Assembly (NCBI GenBank): GCA_964464815.1
Contig: CAYXHF010000005.1
Coordinates: forward strand, 33,587-97,586
Origin: UBA11524 sp964464815
Lineage (GTDB): Bacteria > Bacillota > Clostridia > Christensenellales > Aristaeellaceae
Direction: 5' to 3'
Length of the DNA: 64,000 bases
A model generated the notes under the pieces. That model was not told the DNA's origin. It worked only from the letters and a program-made list of their open reading frames with translations, and did not search any database. The translations under genes were made by a program, and so were the position numbers. Shown piece after piece: positions 7,751 to 16,247 of the stretch. Each line of letters starts with the position of its first letter. Position 1 is the stretch's first letter.

Positions 7751-7939
7751 TTGGCGAAGCGAGTAACGCCCGAGGAAATCGTGCAGATGCACCAGCTTTA
7801 CGCCAAATACGGCAATTTCGCTGCTGTTGGTCGTGCGTTGGGACAAAGCGGCTCAACGGTCGCAAAGTATATCCGCATGAGAGGAACACCTGAGATTGTG
7901 AAGCACACTTTCAAGGAAGTTGTGCGAACGGTATGGTAA
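7751..7939 (+). CDS. small helix-turn-helix protein
   Basis: This 62-residue basic protein is almost entirely one helix-turn-helix (EEIVQMHQLYAKYGNFAAVG, then RALGQSGSTVAKYIR), resembling resolvase-type or small Xre-like DNA-binding domains. It starts with TTG at 7751, 8 nt after AAGGA. The nearest ATG (7746) opens a frame that stops almost at once. It is the first gene behind the poly-G promoter and lies 18 bp before the secreted-protein gene, so it may control that gene or its own promoter. Function is otherwise unknown. Base composition is poorer in GC than its neighbours. Confidence 0.65.
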   Translation: MAKRVTPEEIVQMHQLYAKYGNFAAVGRALGQSGSTVAKYIRMRGTPEIVKHTFKEVVRTVW

Positions 7940-7957
7940 AAGAAAGGAGTAATAATA

Positions 7958-8638
7958 ATGAAAAAGATGACTGCTCTATTGCTTGTATTGGTATTCCTGT
8001 TTTCTGCCACGGCATTAGCCGAAGGAAAATTGAAAGTTACAGAAAAGAATCTATTCGTCTACGCCGGTGATGATAATGGATGTTTTTACGCGAAGGTTGA
8101 GAATGTGGGAGATGTAGCAGTTGGCGTTGACTCTGGTGACCTTGTAATCTTTTCTGAAGATGATGATATTATTCTGACGGATAGTTACATTACTACGCTT
8201 CCCTCATATATTGTGCTACAGCCCGGCGACTACCTGTATGTGAAGGAATTTTTGTGGAACAGTGCATTGAAAAATGCGGCTATCGGAGATTACAAGTTTT
8301 CAGTGCCGATGCGAAAAAGCACCAAGACTTTTACCAAAGTTCCCTGCGAAGCAACTTTCGAATTGGAAGGGACTGACAGCTACGAGAATTACGTTTATGT
8401 AACCTTCACCAATACATCGGAAGAACCAATTTATGATTTCTATATTGTGGCTGCTTTGCATGATGCTGACGGCAATTTGGTGTTTGTTGATTCGAAGTCA
8501 CTTTCTAATGTTGCAGTTCATCCCGGCAGCACCGTAACAACAAAACTCTACGTCGATAGAGACTTGATGGAACACTACAAGATGAATAGCATCGTTCCTG
8601 CGACAGTTGATGCAATGGTTTTGTTCTCTAATGAATGA
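7958..8638 (+). CDS. secreted protein with FxLYD-like domain
   Basis: This 226-residue protein has a clear Sec signal peptide (MKKMTALLLVLVFLFSATALAE, cut after Ala-Leu-Ala). Two beta-rich halves follow. The second (about 130–215; YVYVTFTNTSEEPIYDFYIV, then LHDADGNLV and a PGSTVTTKLYV turn) resembles FxLYD domains of bacterial surface proteins. There is no lipobox, sortase motif or membrane anchor. Codon use is markedly AT-richer than flanking genes, which suggests acquisition. AAAGGAG precedes ATG 7958. It is co-transcribed with the small HTH gene from a promoter with a slippage-prone spacer, so its expression may be switched on and off. Confidence 0.72.
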   Translation: MKKMTALLLVLVFLFSATALAEGKLKVTEKNLFVYAGDDNGCFYAKVENVGDVAVGVDSGDLVIFSEDDDIILTDSYITTLPSYIVLQPGDYLYVKEFLWNSALKNAAIGDYKFSVPMRKSTKTFTKVPCEATFELEGTDSYENYVYVTFTNTSEEPIYDFYIVAALHDADGNLVFVDSKSLSNVAVHPGSTVTTKLYVDRDLMEHYKMNSIVPATVDAMVLFSNE

Positions 8639-8642
8639 AAAT

Positions 8643-8676
8643 CAGCCTCCCTTTCTTGTTAGGGAGGCTCCTTTCG
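8643..8676 (+). terminator. terminator after the secreted-protein gene
   Basis: AGCCTCCCT (8644–8652) pairs with AGGGAGGCT (8661–8669), followed by a short pyrimidine-rich run. The stretch 8680–8770 holds no recognisable gene. Confidence 0.65.
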
Positions 8677-8773
8677 TGATGTTATAGTATGTCCCGCCGA
8701 AAAGGTCAGCATGGCTGGAGGAATCGTCGCACCGAAGCTCTTAACAGATGCATTCCGCTCTTGCCAGAAAAAC

Positions 8774-8805
8774 AAAAAAGAGCTTCTCCTTTTCAGAAAA
8801 AGCTC
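8774..8805 (-). terminator. terminator of tRNA-Trp
   Basis: On the minus strand GAGCTTTTTC pairs with GGAGAAGCTC (including G-U pairs), followed by TTTTTT (A tract 8774–8779 on the plus strand). Confidence 0.75.
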
Positions 8806-8808
8806 CAT

Positions 8809-8881
8809 TGGCAGGGGCAGAAGGACTCGAACCCTCAACAAAGGTTTTGGAGACCCACGTGTTACCATTACACCATGCCCC
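8809..8881 (-). tRNA. tRNA-Trp (anticodon CCA)
   Basis: Read on the minus strand, a full cloverleaf is visible. The acceptor GGGGCA pairs with TGCCCC, the D arm is GGTG…CAC, and the anticodon loop is CTCCAAA with CCA at its centre. The T arm is GAGGG-TTCGAGT-CCTTC, and TGCCA ends the gene, so CCA is encoded. The anticodon stem has one T·T mismatch at its base. It has its own consensus promoter and terminator. Confidence 0.92.
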
Positions 8882-8920
8882 TATGTGCATTCGACAGCGA
8901 AAAGCAATCGAACATGTAGT

Positions 8921-8949
8921 ATTCTACCACCGCTCGGGCATTTTGTCAA
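8921..8949 (-). promoter_or_regulatory. promoter of tRNA-Trp
   Basis: On the minus strand, TTGACA (8949–8944), 17 bp, then TAGAAT (8926–8921), about 40 bp upstream of the tRNA. Confidence 0.85.
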
Positions 8950-9016
8950 GTAGATTCGCAAAATTTATCAGAAAAGCCATGCATTAAAGCAAAGGTGCGA
9001 ATTCGCGCCCCATCCA

Positions 9017-9046
9017 TTGACACCCGCGCCGCCTGCGTGCTACAAT
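9017..9046 (+). promoter_or_regulatory. promoter of the MBL–comEC–holA operon
   Basis: TTGACA (9017–9022), 18 bp, TACAAT (9041–9046), 37 bp ahead of the MBL gene start. Confidence 0.75.
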
Positions 9047-9082
9047 ACCAGCAGGAAAAATGCACTTCAAGGAGGCAGTCTC

Positions 9083-9802
9083 ATGCGCTTGACGATATTA
9101 GGAATGAATGGCCCTTTCCCCGCGGCGCAGGGCGCAACGTCGGGTTATCTGCTCACCGGAAAAAAGACACAGCTTGCCCTCGATTTGGGCAGTGGTACGC
9201 TCTCCCGCCTGACCGCCTTGATTCCTCCGGAAGGGCTGGATGCGCTGCTGCTGTCGCATTGGCACTTTGATCATTGCAGTGACGTGCTGCCGCTGCTGTT
9301 CCGCTTGCAGGCATGTGCGAATCAGCCGCTGCCTGTTTATGCGCCAGTGGATGAAGCCTCCGCTGTGCGGCAGGTCGTGGCGTCCTCCGCCGCCTTCCAG
9401 CTGCATGACATTGCACCCGGCGACACCTTCTCCATTAGCGAATTCACCGCGCAGATTTTTGCCGCGCGGCATCCTGTGCCGGGTGTCATGTACCGCATCA
9501 GCGACGGCACGCGCACCCTGTGCTATACCGGCGATACGAACACGACACCCGACCTGCCAGATTTCGCCGACCATGCGGATTTGCTGCTGGCGGACGGCCT
9601 TTTCCCGACGGAAAGCTGGAACGAAGGCCTTCCGCACCTTGCCGCCGCACAGGCCGCAGCGCTGGCAAAATCCGCATGCGCGCGCCAGCTCGTCATTACG
9701 CACCTCAATCCGCGCATCGACGCCGCCACGCTGCTTTGTCAGGCACGCGCCTTCTATCCCGAGGCACGTCTGGCCGAATGCGGTGCCTCCTATGACATCT
9801 GA
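9083..9802 (+). CDS. metallo-beta-lactamase-fold hydrolase (RNase Z-like)
   Basis: This 239-residue single-domain MBL protein carries the HxHxDH metal motif as HWHFDH (residues 59–64). Downstream metal-binding positions include AARHPVPGVMYRI, CYTGDT and ITHLNP. The fold is closest to the RNase Z / YhfI-like group of cytosolic MBL proteins; the substrate is unknown. ATG 9083 follows AAGGAGG (9069–9075) at ideal spacing. Its last 11 bases overlap the start of comEC, implying translational coupling. Confidence 0.8.
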   Translation: MRLTILGMNGPFPAAQGATSGYLLTGKKTQLALDLGSGTLSRLTALIPPEGLDALLLSHWHFDHCSDVLPLLFRLQACANQPLPVYAPVDEASAVRQVVASSAAFQLHDIAPGDTFSISEFTAQIFAARHPVPGVMYRISDGTRTLCYTGDTNTTPDLPDFADHADLLLADGLFPTESWNEGLPHLAAAQAAALAKSACARQLVITHLNPRIDAATLLCQARAFYPEARLAECGASYDI

Positions 9803-12071
9803 TTCGCATGCCCGGCAGTGGCACGGATGGCTGCTGCCAGCAGGAACGTTGCTGCTGGCGCTGGGCATCCTGCTGGGACAGCACGTCCTGTCACCCGTGT
9901 ATCTGCTGCTGTCCGGCGCGGTGCTGTGCGTCGCCATGGCGCTGCTGCCAACGGGACGGCGCGTCCTGCCGGGCCTGATGCTGTGCTGCCTGCTTGGGTG
10001 CTTGCTGGGCTTTCGCGCGGCGCACCCGACACTTCCCGATGCCGGACAAGCCCTTGTCACGGGTGTGATTGCCGACGAGGTTTCCCTGCGCGAGGATTAT
10101 CAGGTGCAAACCATCCTGCGCGACGTGACCGTGAACGGCACACCGCTTTCTTCCGGCGCGTACTGGACATATTACCTGTCCGCAAAGGAGGCCGTTCCGG
10201 ACTTTTTGCAGCCCGGCACACGTATTTCCTTCACCACACGCGTATATCATCCCAGCGCCCAGCAAAACCCGCACGGCTTTGACTTCCGCATGTATCTGCT
10301 GCAACGGAACATTTCAGTTGGCTTGTATGGCGCATCGGATTTGACCAGCGTCGAAGGGCCGTTTTCCCTGCAAGGCAGTCTTGCCAGGTGGCGTCATGCG
10401 CTGTCCGAGCGCCTGATTCGCGTTTGCGGAAAAGATGCCGGACGATTGTGCAGCACGATGCTGCTTGGCATGCGCAACGCCATGCCCGATGCCCAGACGG
10501 ATGCCTTCCGCGCCCTGGGCATTGCGCATATTTTGTCCGTGTCGGGCTATCACGTGGGCGTGCTGGCTGCCCTGCTGGCACTGTTGACGCGCCCCATGGA
10601 GCGCTTCCGCAAGTCGCGCATGCTACTGACCATGGCGCTTCTGCTGTTTTACGGTCTGCTGACCGGCGGAAACGTGCCGGTGCTTCGCGCGGTGCTGGTT
10701 TGGGGCTTCCTGCAATGGGGACAAATGCGCTACAAGGTCGTTTTGCCACTGCATACGCTGTGCGCCTCCGCGCTGGTGCAGCTGGTGGTGTCGCCCTTGC
10801 AGCTGTTCAGTGCCTCCTTCCAATTGACCTATTGCGTGATGGCGGCATTGCTGGGCATCTGGCCAACCGTTCGGCGCTTCATTGCCCGTTGGCCCTTGCC
10901 GGGTCGTGGCGTGCTGGAGGCACTTGGCTTCGCCGCCACGGCGCAGTTCGGCGTGCTGCTGCCGGAATTATACTGGTTCTCCACCGTGCCGACGTTTGGC
11001 GTTTTGGCCAACACGGTGCTGATGCTGATGATGAATCTGCTGCTGGCGGTGGACTATGCAACCCTGCTGTTGCTGCCACTACCGGTGCTGTCCGATGTGC
11101 TGGGACACATCAGCCAGCGGATGAGCGAGGCCTTCCTGCAACTGGTGCAGCTGCTGGGACAGCATGCGCCGTCACTCTGGACGCGCCAGCCGGATGCGCT
11201 GGTGTGTCTGGGCGGCGTGTTGGTGTTCGTGGCGATGCTGCCCTTTTGGCGCAAAAAGCGCATTCGTCTGCTGGCGCTTCCAGGACTGCTGCTCATGGCG
11301 ACGCTGCTGCTGCCCGTGCCGGTGCAGGGCACGACCTACATCCAGTTTGCCGTCGGCGCAGCCGATGCGGCACTGTTGCGCCAGCAGGATTTCGTAGCCG
11401 TTATTGATACGGGCGATAATGGATACGATCTTACCAGCTATCTGCAAAAGAACCGACTGTCCGTGGATGTGCTGGTGCTGACACATCTGCACACCGACCA
11501 CGCAGGCGGCCTTGCCCGGCTGCTGGACAGCGGCATTCCGATTGACCGCTGCATCCTGCCCGAGGGCTGCACGGATTTGCCAACAGAAGCTGGCGTACTG
11601 TCGCTGCTGGACACCCTGCAAGCACGCGGCACGACCATTTCCTACGTCACACGCGGTGACCAGATTGTCTGGGACACAGGCCGGATGGACGTGCTTTGGC
11701 CGCCCGAGAAGCTTTCTGCCACCGACCCGAACGATGCGTCGCTCGTCCTGCTGACCGAGGTGGACGGCGTGACGCTACTGCTCACGGGCGATCTTTCCTC
11801 CGCACACGCACTGGACGCCTGCCAACCAGCGCAGCTTCTCAAGGCCGCGCACCACGGATCGAAAAACGGCACGACCGAGCAGGCGCTTTCCGTCTGCGCG
11901 CCCGAAGCGGTGCTTGTCTCCGCCGCCAGCGATACCGGCGCACAGCGTCTGCAAGCGCTGACCACCGCACCCGTCTACCTGACGGAGGAATGCGGCGCCA
12001 TCACCATCCGGATACAGGATGGTCACTATACCATTGCACCCTTTCAGGCCACCCAAAGAAAGGAACCATGA
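9792..12071 (+). CDS. comEC: competence DNA-uptake channel ComEC/Rec2
   Basis: This 759-residue protein has the ComEC order. Two N-terminal membrane helices and a DUF4131 region come first (about 1–170). The Competence domain follows (about 200–480), with the SVSGYHVG motif and several membrane helices. A C-terminal MBL domain (about 530–759) contains HLHTDHAGG near 565–573 and a KAAHHGSKNG motif. ComEC carries single-stranded DNA across the membrane in transformation, and the MBL domain probably degrades the other strand. The start overlaps the upstream MBL gene, and the stop overlaps holA as ATGA. comF is also in the window; no type IV pilus genes are. Confidence 0.92.
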   Translation: MTSDSHARQWHGWLLPAGTLLLALGILLGQHVLSPVYLLLSGAVLCVAMALLPTGRRVLPGLMLCCLLGCLLGFRAAHPTLPDAGQALVTGVIADEVSLREDYQVQTILRDVTVNGTPLSSGAYWTYYLSAKEAVPDFLQPGTRISFTTRVYHPSAQQNPHGFDFRMYLLQRNISVGLYGASDLTSVEGPFSLQGSLARWRHALSERLIRVCGKDAGRLCSTMLLGMRNAMPDAQTDAFRALGIAHILSVSGYHVGVLAALLALLTRPMERFRKSRMLLTMALLLFYGLLTGGNVPVLRAVLVWGFLQWGQMRYKVVLPLHTLCASALVQLVVSPLQLFSASFQLTYCVMAALLGIWPTVRRFIARWPLPGRGVLEALGFAATAQFGVLLPELYWFSTVPTFGVLANTVLMLMMNLLLAVDYATLLLLPLPVLSDVLGHISQRMSEAFLQLVQLLGQHAPSLWTRQPDALVCLGGVLVFVAMLPFWRKKRIRLLALPGLLLMATLLLPVPVQGTTYIQFAVGAADAALLRQQDFVAVIDTGDNGYDLTSYLQKNRLSVDVLVLTHLHTDHAGGLARLLDSGIPIDRCILPEGCTDLPTEAGVLSLLDTLQARGTTISYVTRGDQIVWDTGRMDVLWPPEKLSATDPNDASLVLLTEVDGVTLLLTGDLSSAHALDACQPAQLLKAAHHGSKNGTTEQALSVCAPEAVLVSAASDTGAQRLQALTTAPVYLTEECGAITIRIQDGHYTIAPFQATQRKEP

Positions 12072-13075
12072 TGGATTACAAAGAATTTACCAACGCCCTG
12101 CGTGCGGGACAGCTGCACGGCGCGTACCTGTTTGAAGGCGTTGAGGAAAACATCAAAACCGCCACACTTTCTACCCTGCGCAAGGGGCTGATTCCCGACG
12201 GCCTTGGTGACCTCAACGAAAGCCTTCTGGACAATCCCTCCACGGGTGAAATCATTGCCGCATGCGAAACGCTCCCCTTTGCCGCCGACCAGCGATTGGT
12301 GATTGTGCGGGAATTATCCGCGCTTTCCGGGCGTGGCGATGCGGATGAGCGCCTCGTCAGCTATATGGCGAATGTGCCGGATTTCTGCGTGCTGGTGCTT
12401 GTCCAGCGTGGCAAGGCCGATGCGCGCAAAAAGCTTTATAGCGCCATCAAGAAAAAAGGCGGCATTGTCTCTTTCAATCCGCTCAGTGATGCGGAGCTGA
12501 ACGACTGGATTATCAAGAGCTTCCGCAAAAACGGCAAGGCATGCTCCCCGCGCATCGCCAGTCTGCTGTCCTTCACCGTTGGCAACGACACGGCTTTGCT
12601 GCGCACGGAAATTGACAAGCTGGTTTCGATGGTCGGCGACCGAGGTGACATCACCGAAAACGACGTCCACACGATTGCCACGCGCTCGATTGAATGCACC
12701 GTCTTTGAGATGGTCGATGCCGTCGTTGCCGCCCAACGGGCCAAGGCGCTGCTGCTGCTGCGCGACATGCTGACCGCCGGGCAGGAGCGTCTTGGCATTC
12801 TGGCAATGCTGCTGCGCCAATACCGCCTGATGCAGCATGTGAAAATCATGCAGTACGAAAAGCTCTCGCGCCCGGAAATCACCAAATCGCTGGGCGTTGC
12901 GCCCTTTGCCGCTGAGCGCACCATCCGTCAGGCCGAAGGCTACACAAACGGTCAGGTTCGTCGTGGCGTTGAAATCTGCCTCGACACGGAATTCAAGGTC
13001 AAAAGCGGCGTTTACAACGATGATGGCGCACTGGAAAGCGCTGTGATTGCGCTGCTCGGCCTTCGGGAAGGCTGA
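12068..13075 (+). CDS. holA: DNA polymerase III delta subunit
   Basis: This 335-residue protein matches the HolA family. It has an N-terminal YLFEGVEENIK segment, the LVIVRELSALSG strand, a lid region (SFNPLSDAELNDWI) and the C-terminal collar helices. The delta subunit opens the sliding clamp within the clamp loader. comEC–holA is a standard order in Bacillota. The first ATG (12068) overlaps the comEC stop; a second ATG follows directly at 12071. The rpsT gene that often follows or faces holA is not present here. Confidence 0.9.
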   Translation: MMDYKEFTNALRAGQLHGAYLFEGVEENIKTATLSTLRKGLIPDGLGDLNESLLDNPSTGEIIAACETLPFAADQRLVIVRELSALSGRGDADERLVSYMANVPDFCVLVLVQRGKADARKKLYSAIKKKGGIVSFNPLSDAELNDWIIKSFRKNGKACSPRIASLLSFTVGNDTALLRTEIDKLVSMVGDRGDITENDVHTIATRSIECTVFEMVDAVVAAQRAKALLLLRDMLTAGQERLGILAMLLRQYRLMQHVKIMQYEKLSRPEITKSLGVAPFAAERTIRQAEGYTNGQVRRGVEICLDTEFKVKSGVYNDDGALESAVIALLGLREG

Positions 13076-13099
13076 TTGCGCCAACACAAAAAAATTATC

Positions 13100-13148
13100 C
13101 ACAGCTCGTCCACATCATGCACATGATGCTGGGACGAGCTGTTTTTTT
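13100..13148 (+). terminator. terminator after holA
   Basis: ACAGCTCGTCC pairs with GGGACGAGCTGT and continues into seven T (13142–13148). Confidence 0.88.
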
Positions 13149-13272
13149 GTGAAAAAACTTCGCAAATCCATCACTTTTCTTTCACGAAAACACCACTTTT
13201 ATTCCACATAGCCTTGCTACACTATTGATGTGCCTGTTTTCACAGGCATTTGACAAGAAAGGAGCCTACAGG

Positions 13273-14316
13273 ATGAGTGAACAGACCTCCTCTATGACAA
13301 ATGAAACCGTCCGCACACGTCAAAAAAAAGGCAAGTGGAAGCGCCGATTGCTTCGCGCCGTGCTGATTCTTTTGTTGCTTGCCCTGCTCTGCTTTGGTGG
13401 CTTGATTCTCTATCAGCAGCTGAACCAAGGCAACCACATCACCTATCGGGCGTATACCGCCACGGAAGGAACAATTTCCAACGCCCTGTCCTTTAGCGGC
13501 AGCTTGCAGCTCATCAACAACGACACCTACACAGCCGCGGGTGCCGGAGATGTCCGTGCGGTGTACGTACAGGCCGGAGACAACGTGACAAGCGGTCAGA
13601 AGCTGCTTCGTCTGTCCAACGGCCAGACCGTGACCGCGGCCTTTGATGGCCGGGTGAATCAATTGCTGGTCGCGCAGGGCGATACCGTGTCGCAGGGCGA
13701 TTCGCTGATACAGATTGCGGACTTTGACCACATGAAGGTCTCCATCCGCGTGGATGAATACGACATCAGCGATGTTCACGTGGGCCAAACCTGCCGCGTG
13801 ACCATGACCGCCACGGAGCAGACCGTGGAAACCACCATTAGTACCATCAACTACATCTCCGTTTCCTCTGGCAATGTGGCCTACTACACCGCCACGGCGT
13901 ATGTGGATGTACCCGAGGGCGTCTATCCCGGTATGCAGACCACCATCAGTATCCCGCAGGAGGAGGCACAGGACGTAGTGATTCTTCGCCTGGACGCCAT
14001 TTCCTTTGATGAAACGAATCAGGCATATGTCCTGCGCCAGCTTACCGATGGCACGATGGAAAAGGTCGCCGTCACCACAGGCGTGAGCAACGGCAATTAT
14101 GTGGAAATCAAAAGTGGCTTGCGTGCAGGCGACGTCGTCTACGTCCAGAGCGAGGAAAAGAGCAAAGGCACCAGTCTGCTGGATGGCCTGTTCAATTTCA
14201 GCACACCCCAGCCGCAGACGCAGACAAACCGCCAGAATAGCCCAAATCGTAATTTCCCCAGTGGTGGATGGACGCAGCGCAACGGTGGTGGCAGTCAGGG
14301 AGGAGGCGGCCGATAA
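13273..14316 (+). CDS. membrane-anchored periplasmic adaptor, MacA/HlyD family
   Basis: This 347-residue protein has a basic N-terminus, one membrane helix (LLRAVLILLLLALLCFGGLIL, about residues 31–51) and two barrel-sandwich lipoyl halves (about 80–150; RAVYVQAGDNVTSGQKLLRL, VNQLLVAQGDTVSQGDSL). A beta-barrel segment follows. The tail is low-complexity, rich in Gln, Asn and Gly. The family joins ABC permeases to export in MacAB-type systems. ATG 13273 is set by AAAGGAG (13257–13263). The stop overlaps the ATPase start as TAATG. A second, secreted adaptor-like protein closes the same operon. Confidence 0.85.
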   Translation: MSEQTSSMTNETVRTRQKKGKWKRRLLRAVLILLLLALLCFGGLILYQQLNQGNHITYRAYTATEGTISNALSFSGSLQLINNDTYTAAGAGDVRAVYVQAGDNVTSGQKLLRLSNGQTVTAAFDGRVNQLLVAQGDTVSQGDSLIQIADFDHMKVSIRVDEYDISDVHVGQTCRVTMTATEQTVETTISTINYISVSSGNVAYYTATAYVDVPEGVYPGMQTTISIPQEEAQDVVILRLDAISFDETNQAYVLRQLTDGTMEKVAVTTGVSNGNYVEIKSGLRAGDVVYVQSEEKSKGTSLLDGLFNFSTPQPQTQTNRQNSPNRNFPSGGWTQRNGGGSQGGGGR

Positions 14317-15014
14317 TGGCAGATGACGATTTCTTCCGCATGACAGGCATTCATAAGTACTACACCTTGGGTGATGAGCAGCTGCACGTGCTCAATAACA
14401 TTCATCTGTCCATCACACCCGGCGAATACCTGTCTATCCTCGGACCGTCTGGCAGTGGCAAGTCCACCCTGATGAACATCATCGGCTGTCTGGACACCCC
14501 CAGCAGTGGCACCTATGTGCTGCATGGCCGCCGCGTGGATGAAATGAACGAAAAGGAGCTGGCACAGCTGCGCAGTCGCGAAATCGGCTTCGTATTCCAG
14601 AATTCGCAGCTGCTGCCACGCCTGACTGCCCTGCAAAACGTGGAGCTTCCGCTAATTTATGCTGATGTACCAATCCGGGAGCGCCGCCGCCGCGCCGAGG
14701 AAATGCTATTCCGCGTCGGGCTGCACGAGCGTCAAGGGCATTATCCATCCCAGCTTTCCGGCGGCCAGCAGCAGCGTGTGGCCATCGCCCGTGCTTTGGT
14801 AGGGAATCCGTCCATTCTGCTGGCTGATGAACCGACCGGCGCACTTGATCAGAAAACCGGCAAGCAGGTCATGCAGCTGTTTTCCTCCCTGAATGACGAA
14901 GGGCGCACGGTTATCATGATTACCCACGATATGCACATCGCCGCACACGCCCGGCGCACCGTACACATCATTGACGGAGAAATGCTGGAAGGCGGTGACG
15001 CGGCGGATGCTTAA
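14316..15014 (+). CDS. MacB/LolD-type ABC transporter ATPase
   Basis: This 232-residue nucleotide-binding domain has Walker A GPSGSGKST (about 42–50), the Q-loop FVFQNSQLLPRLT, the signature LSGGQQQR, Walker B ILLADEPTGALD and the switch His in MITHDMH. These features place it in the MacB/LolD/FtsE group, which drives mechanotransmission rather than substrate transport through the membrane. It shares one base with the adaptor stop and overlaps the permease start by 8 bp. Confidence 0.92.
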   Translation: MADDDFFRMTGIHKYYTLGDEQLHVLNNIHLSITPGEYLSILGPSGSGKSTLMNIIGCLDTPSSGTYVLHGRRVDEMNEKELAQLRSREIGFVFQNSQLLPRLTALQNVELPLIYADVPIRERRRRAEEMLFRVGLHERQGHYPSQLSGGQQQRVAIARALVGNPSILLADEPTGALDQKTGKQVMQLFSSLNDEGRTVIMITHDMHIAAHARRTVHIIDGEMLEGGDAADA

Positions 15015-16230
15015 GAAAATCATGCGCTTCCTGCGCACCCTGCGGGAATGCTTCCGCATGTCGTTGAGCAACATTCTGGGCAGCCGCATGCGCTCCTTCC
15101 TGACGATTCTGGGCATTTTGATTGGCGTGGCGGCGGTTATTGCACTGATTACCACGGTTTCCGGCTTTTCGGGATCGCTGTCCAGCTCGTTTGCCTCCAT
15201 GGGTGCGGGAACGCTGACGGTTTCCGTGTCGGGAAGTGAATTGAAGGACGGCCTGAACACAGAGGACTTAACCACCCTGACGGCGCTTGACTGCGTGCGC
15301 GGCGTAACGCCTACGGTGTCGCTTTCGGCACGCGTTTCCCGAGGGGACGCCTATAAAAGCAATGTCTCCATTTCCGGACGCAACTACTTCCAGTTTCTCG
15401 AAAGCAAAGCCCTTTCCAGCAATCTGGTCAGCCGTGGTCGCGGCATCACACCGGTGGACGAAAGCAACATGTCCTACGTCTGCCTGATTAGCAGCGACAT
15501 GATGCAGACCTTCTTCTTCGGCATTGACCCGCTGGACAAAACGCTCTACATCAGCGGCATTCCCTTTCAGGTCATCGGCATTTTGTCCGATGATACGCCC
15601 CAAAGCCTGACATCCCTGATGAGCGGCACGGCCGATATTGTCGTCCCCTACACCACGGCCATGCGGCTGAACAACGTCAATGTCGTTACGTCCTTCACCG
15701 TCTATCTGGCCGATGGCTATGACTCCGATCGCGCCACGACTCTCCTGGAGGAAGCGCTTGACCGCATGTTCAGCTTTGAGGAGGATTGCTACACCATCAC
15801 CAGCATGAGCGGCATCGAGGATACCATGGAGTCCATGCTGTCCATGGTCAGCGCCCTGCTGGCCGGTATTGCCTCCATTGCGCTGGTAGTTGGCGGCATC
15901 GGCATCATGAACATGATGCTCACCACGGTCACCGAGCGCACGGCGGAAATCGGCCTGAAGAAGGCACTCGGCGCGCTGCCGTGGCAGATTCAGGTGCAAT
16001 TCCTGATGGAATCCTTCATGCTGTCCATGATTGGCGGCCTGTTCGGCATTTTGCTGGGACTAATCCTGTCCTATACACTGTGTAGCATAATGGACATGAC
16101 GTTTGTGCTGTCCGTTGGCGCGATTGTGCTGGGCGCAGGCTTCTCGGCAGCGGTGGGCATCCTGTTTGGCTGGGCGCCCGCACGAAAGGCCAGCCGCCTC
16201 AACCCCATTGACGCTTTGCGCTCTATGTAA
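15007..16230 (+). CDS. MacB-type ABC permease (MacB_PCD–FtsX)
   Basis: This 407-residue permease has one membrane helix near residues 25–50 (RSFLTILGILIGVAAVIALI). A large extracytoplasmic MacB_PCD domain (about 60–270) and three C-terminal FtsX helices follow, beginning with MVSALLAGIASIALVVGGIGIMNMM (written here as the MacB-type GGIGIMNM motif) and ending in APARKASRLNPIDALR. It would pair with the preceding ATPase and adaptor to export a peptide, lipid or drug; the substrate is unknown. ATG 15007 overlaps the ATPase gene; ATG 15022 is an alternative start. Confidence 0.9.
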   Translation: MLKKIMRFLRTLRECFRMSLSNILGSRMRSFLTILGILIGVAAVIALITTVSGFSGSLSSSFASMGAGTLTVSVSGSELKDGLNTEDLTTLTALDCVRGVTPTVSLSARVSRGDAYKSNVSISGRNYFQFLESKALSSNLVSRGRGITPVDESNMSYVCLISSDMMQTFFFGIDPLDKTLYISGIPFQVIGILSDDTPQSLTSLMSGTADIVVPYTTAMRLNNVNVVTSFTVYLADGYDSDRATTLLEEALDRMFSFEEDCYTITSMSGIEDTMESMLSMVSALLAGIASIALVVGGIGIMNMMLTTVTERTAEIGLKKALGALPWQIQVQFLMESFMLSMIGGLFGILLGLILSYTLCSIMDMTFVLSVGAIVLGAGFSAAVGILFGWAPARKASRLNPIDALRSM

Positions 16231-16247
16231 AGGAGGTCTCTCTTTTG

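Noticed and set aside
8680..8990. Several overlapping short plus-strand frames around the tRNA
   Set aside because: They run through the antisense of tRNA-Trp and its promoter and terminator; not coding.
9240..9791. N-terminal extension of ComEC into the MBL gene
   Set aside because: The extension overlaps the MBL coding sequence in another frame. The ComEC family start and an ATG at 9792 agree.
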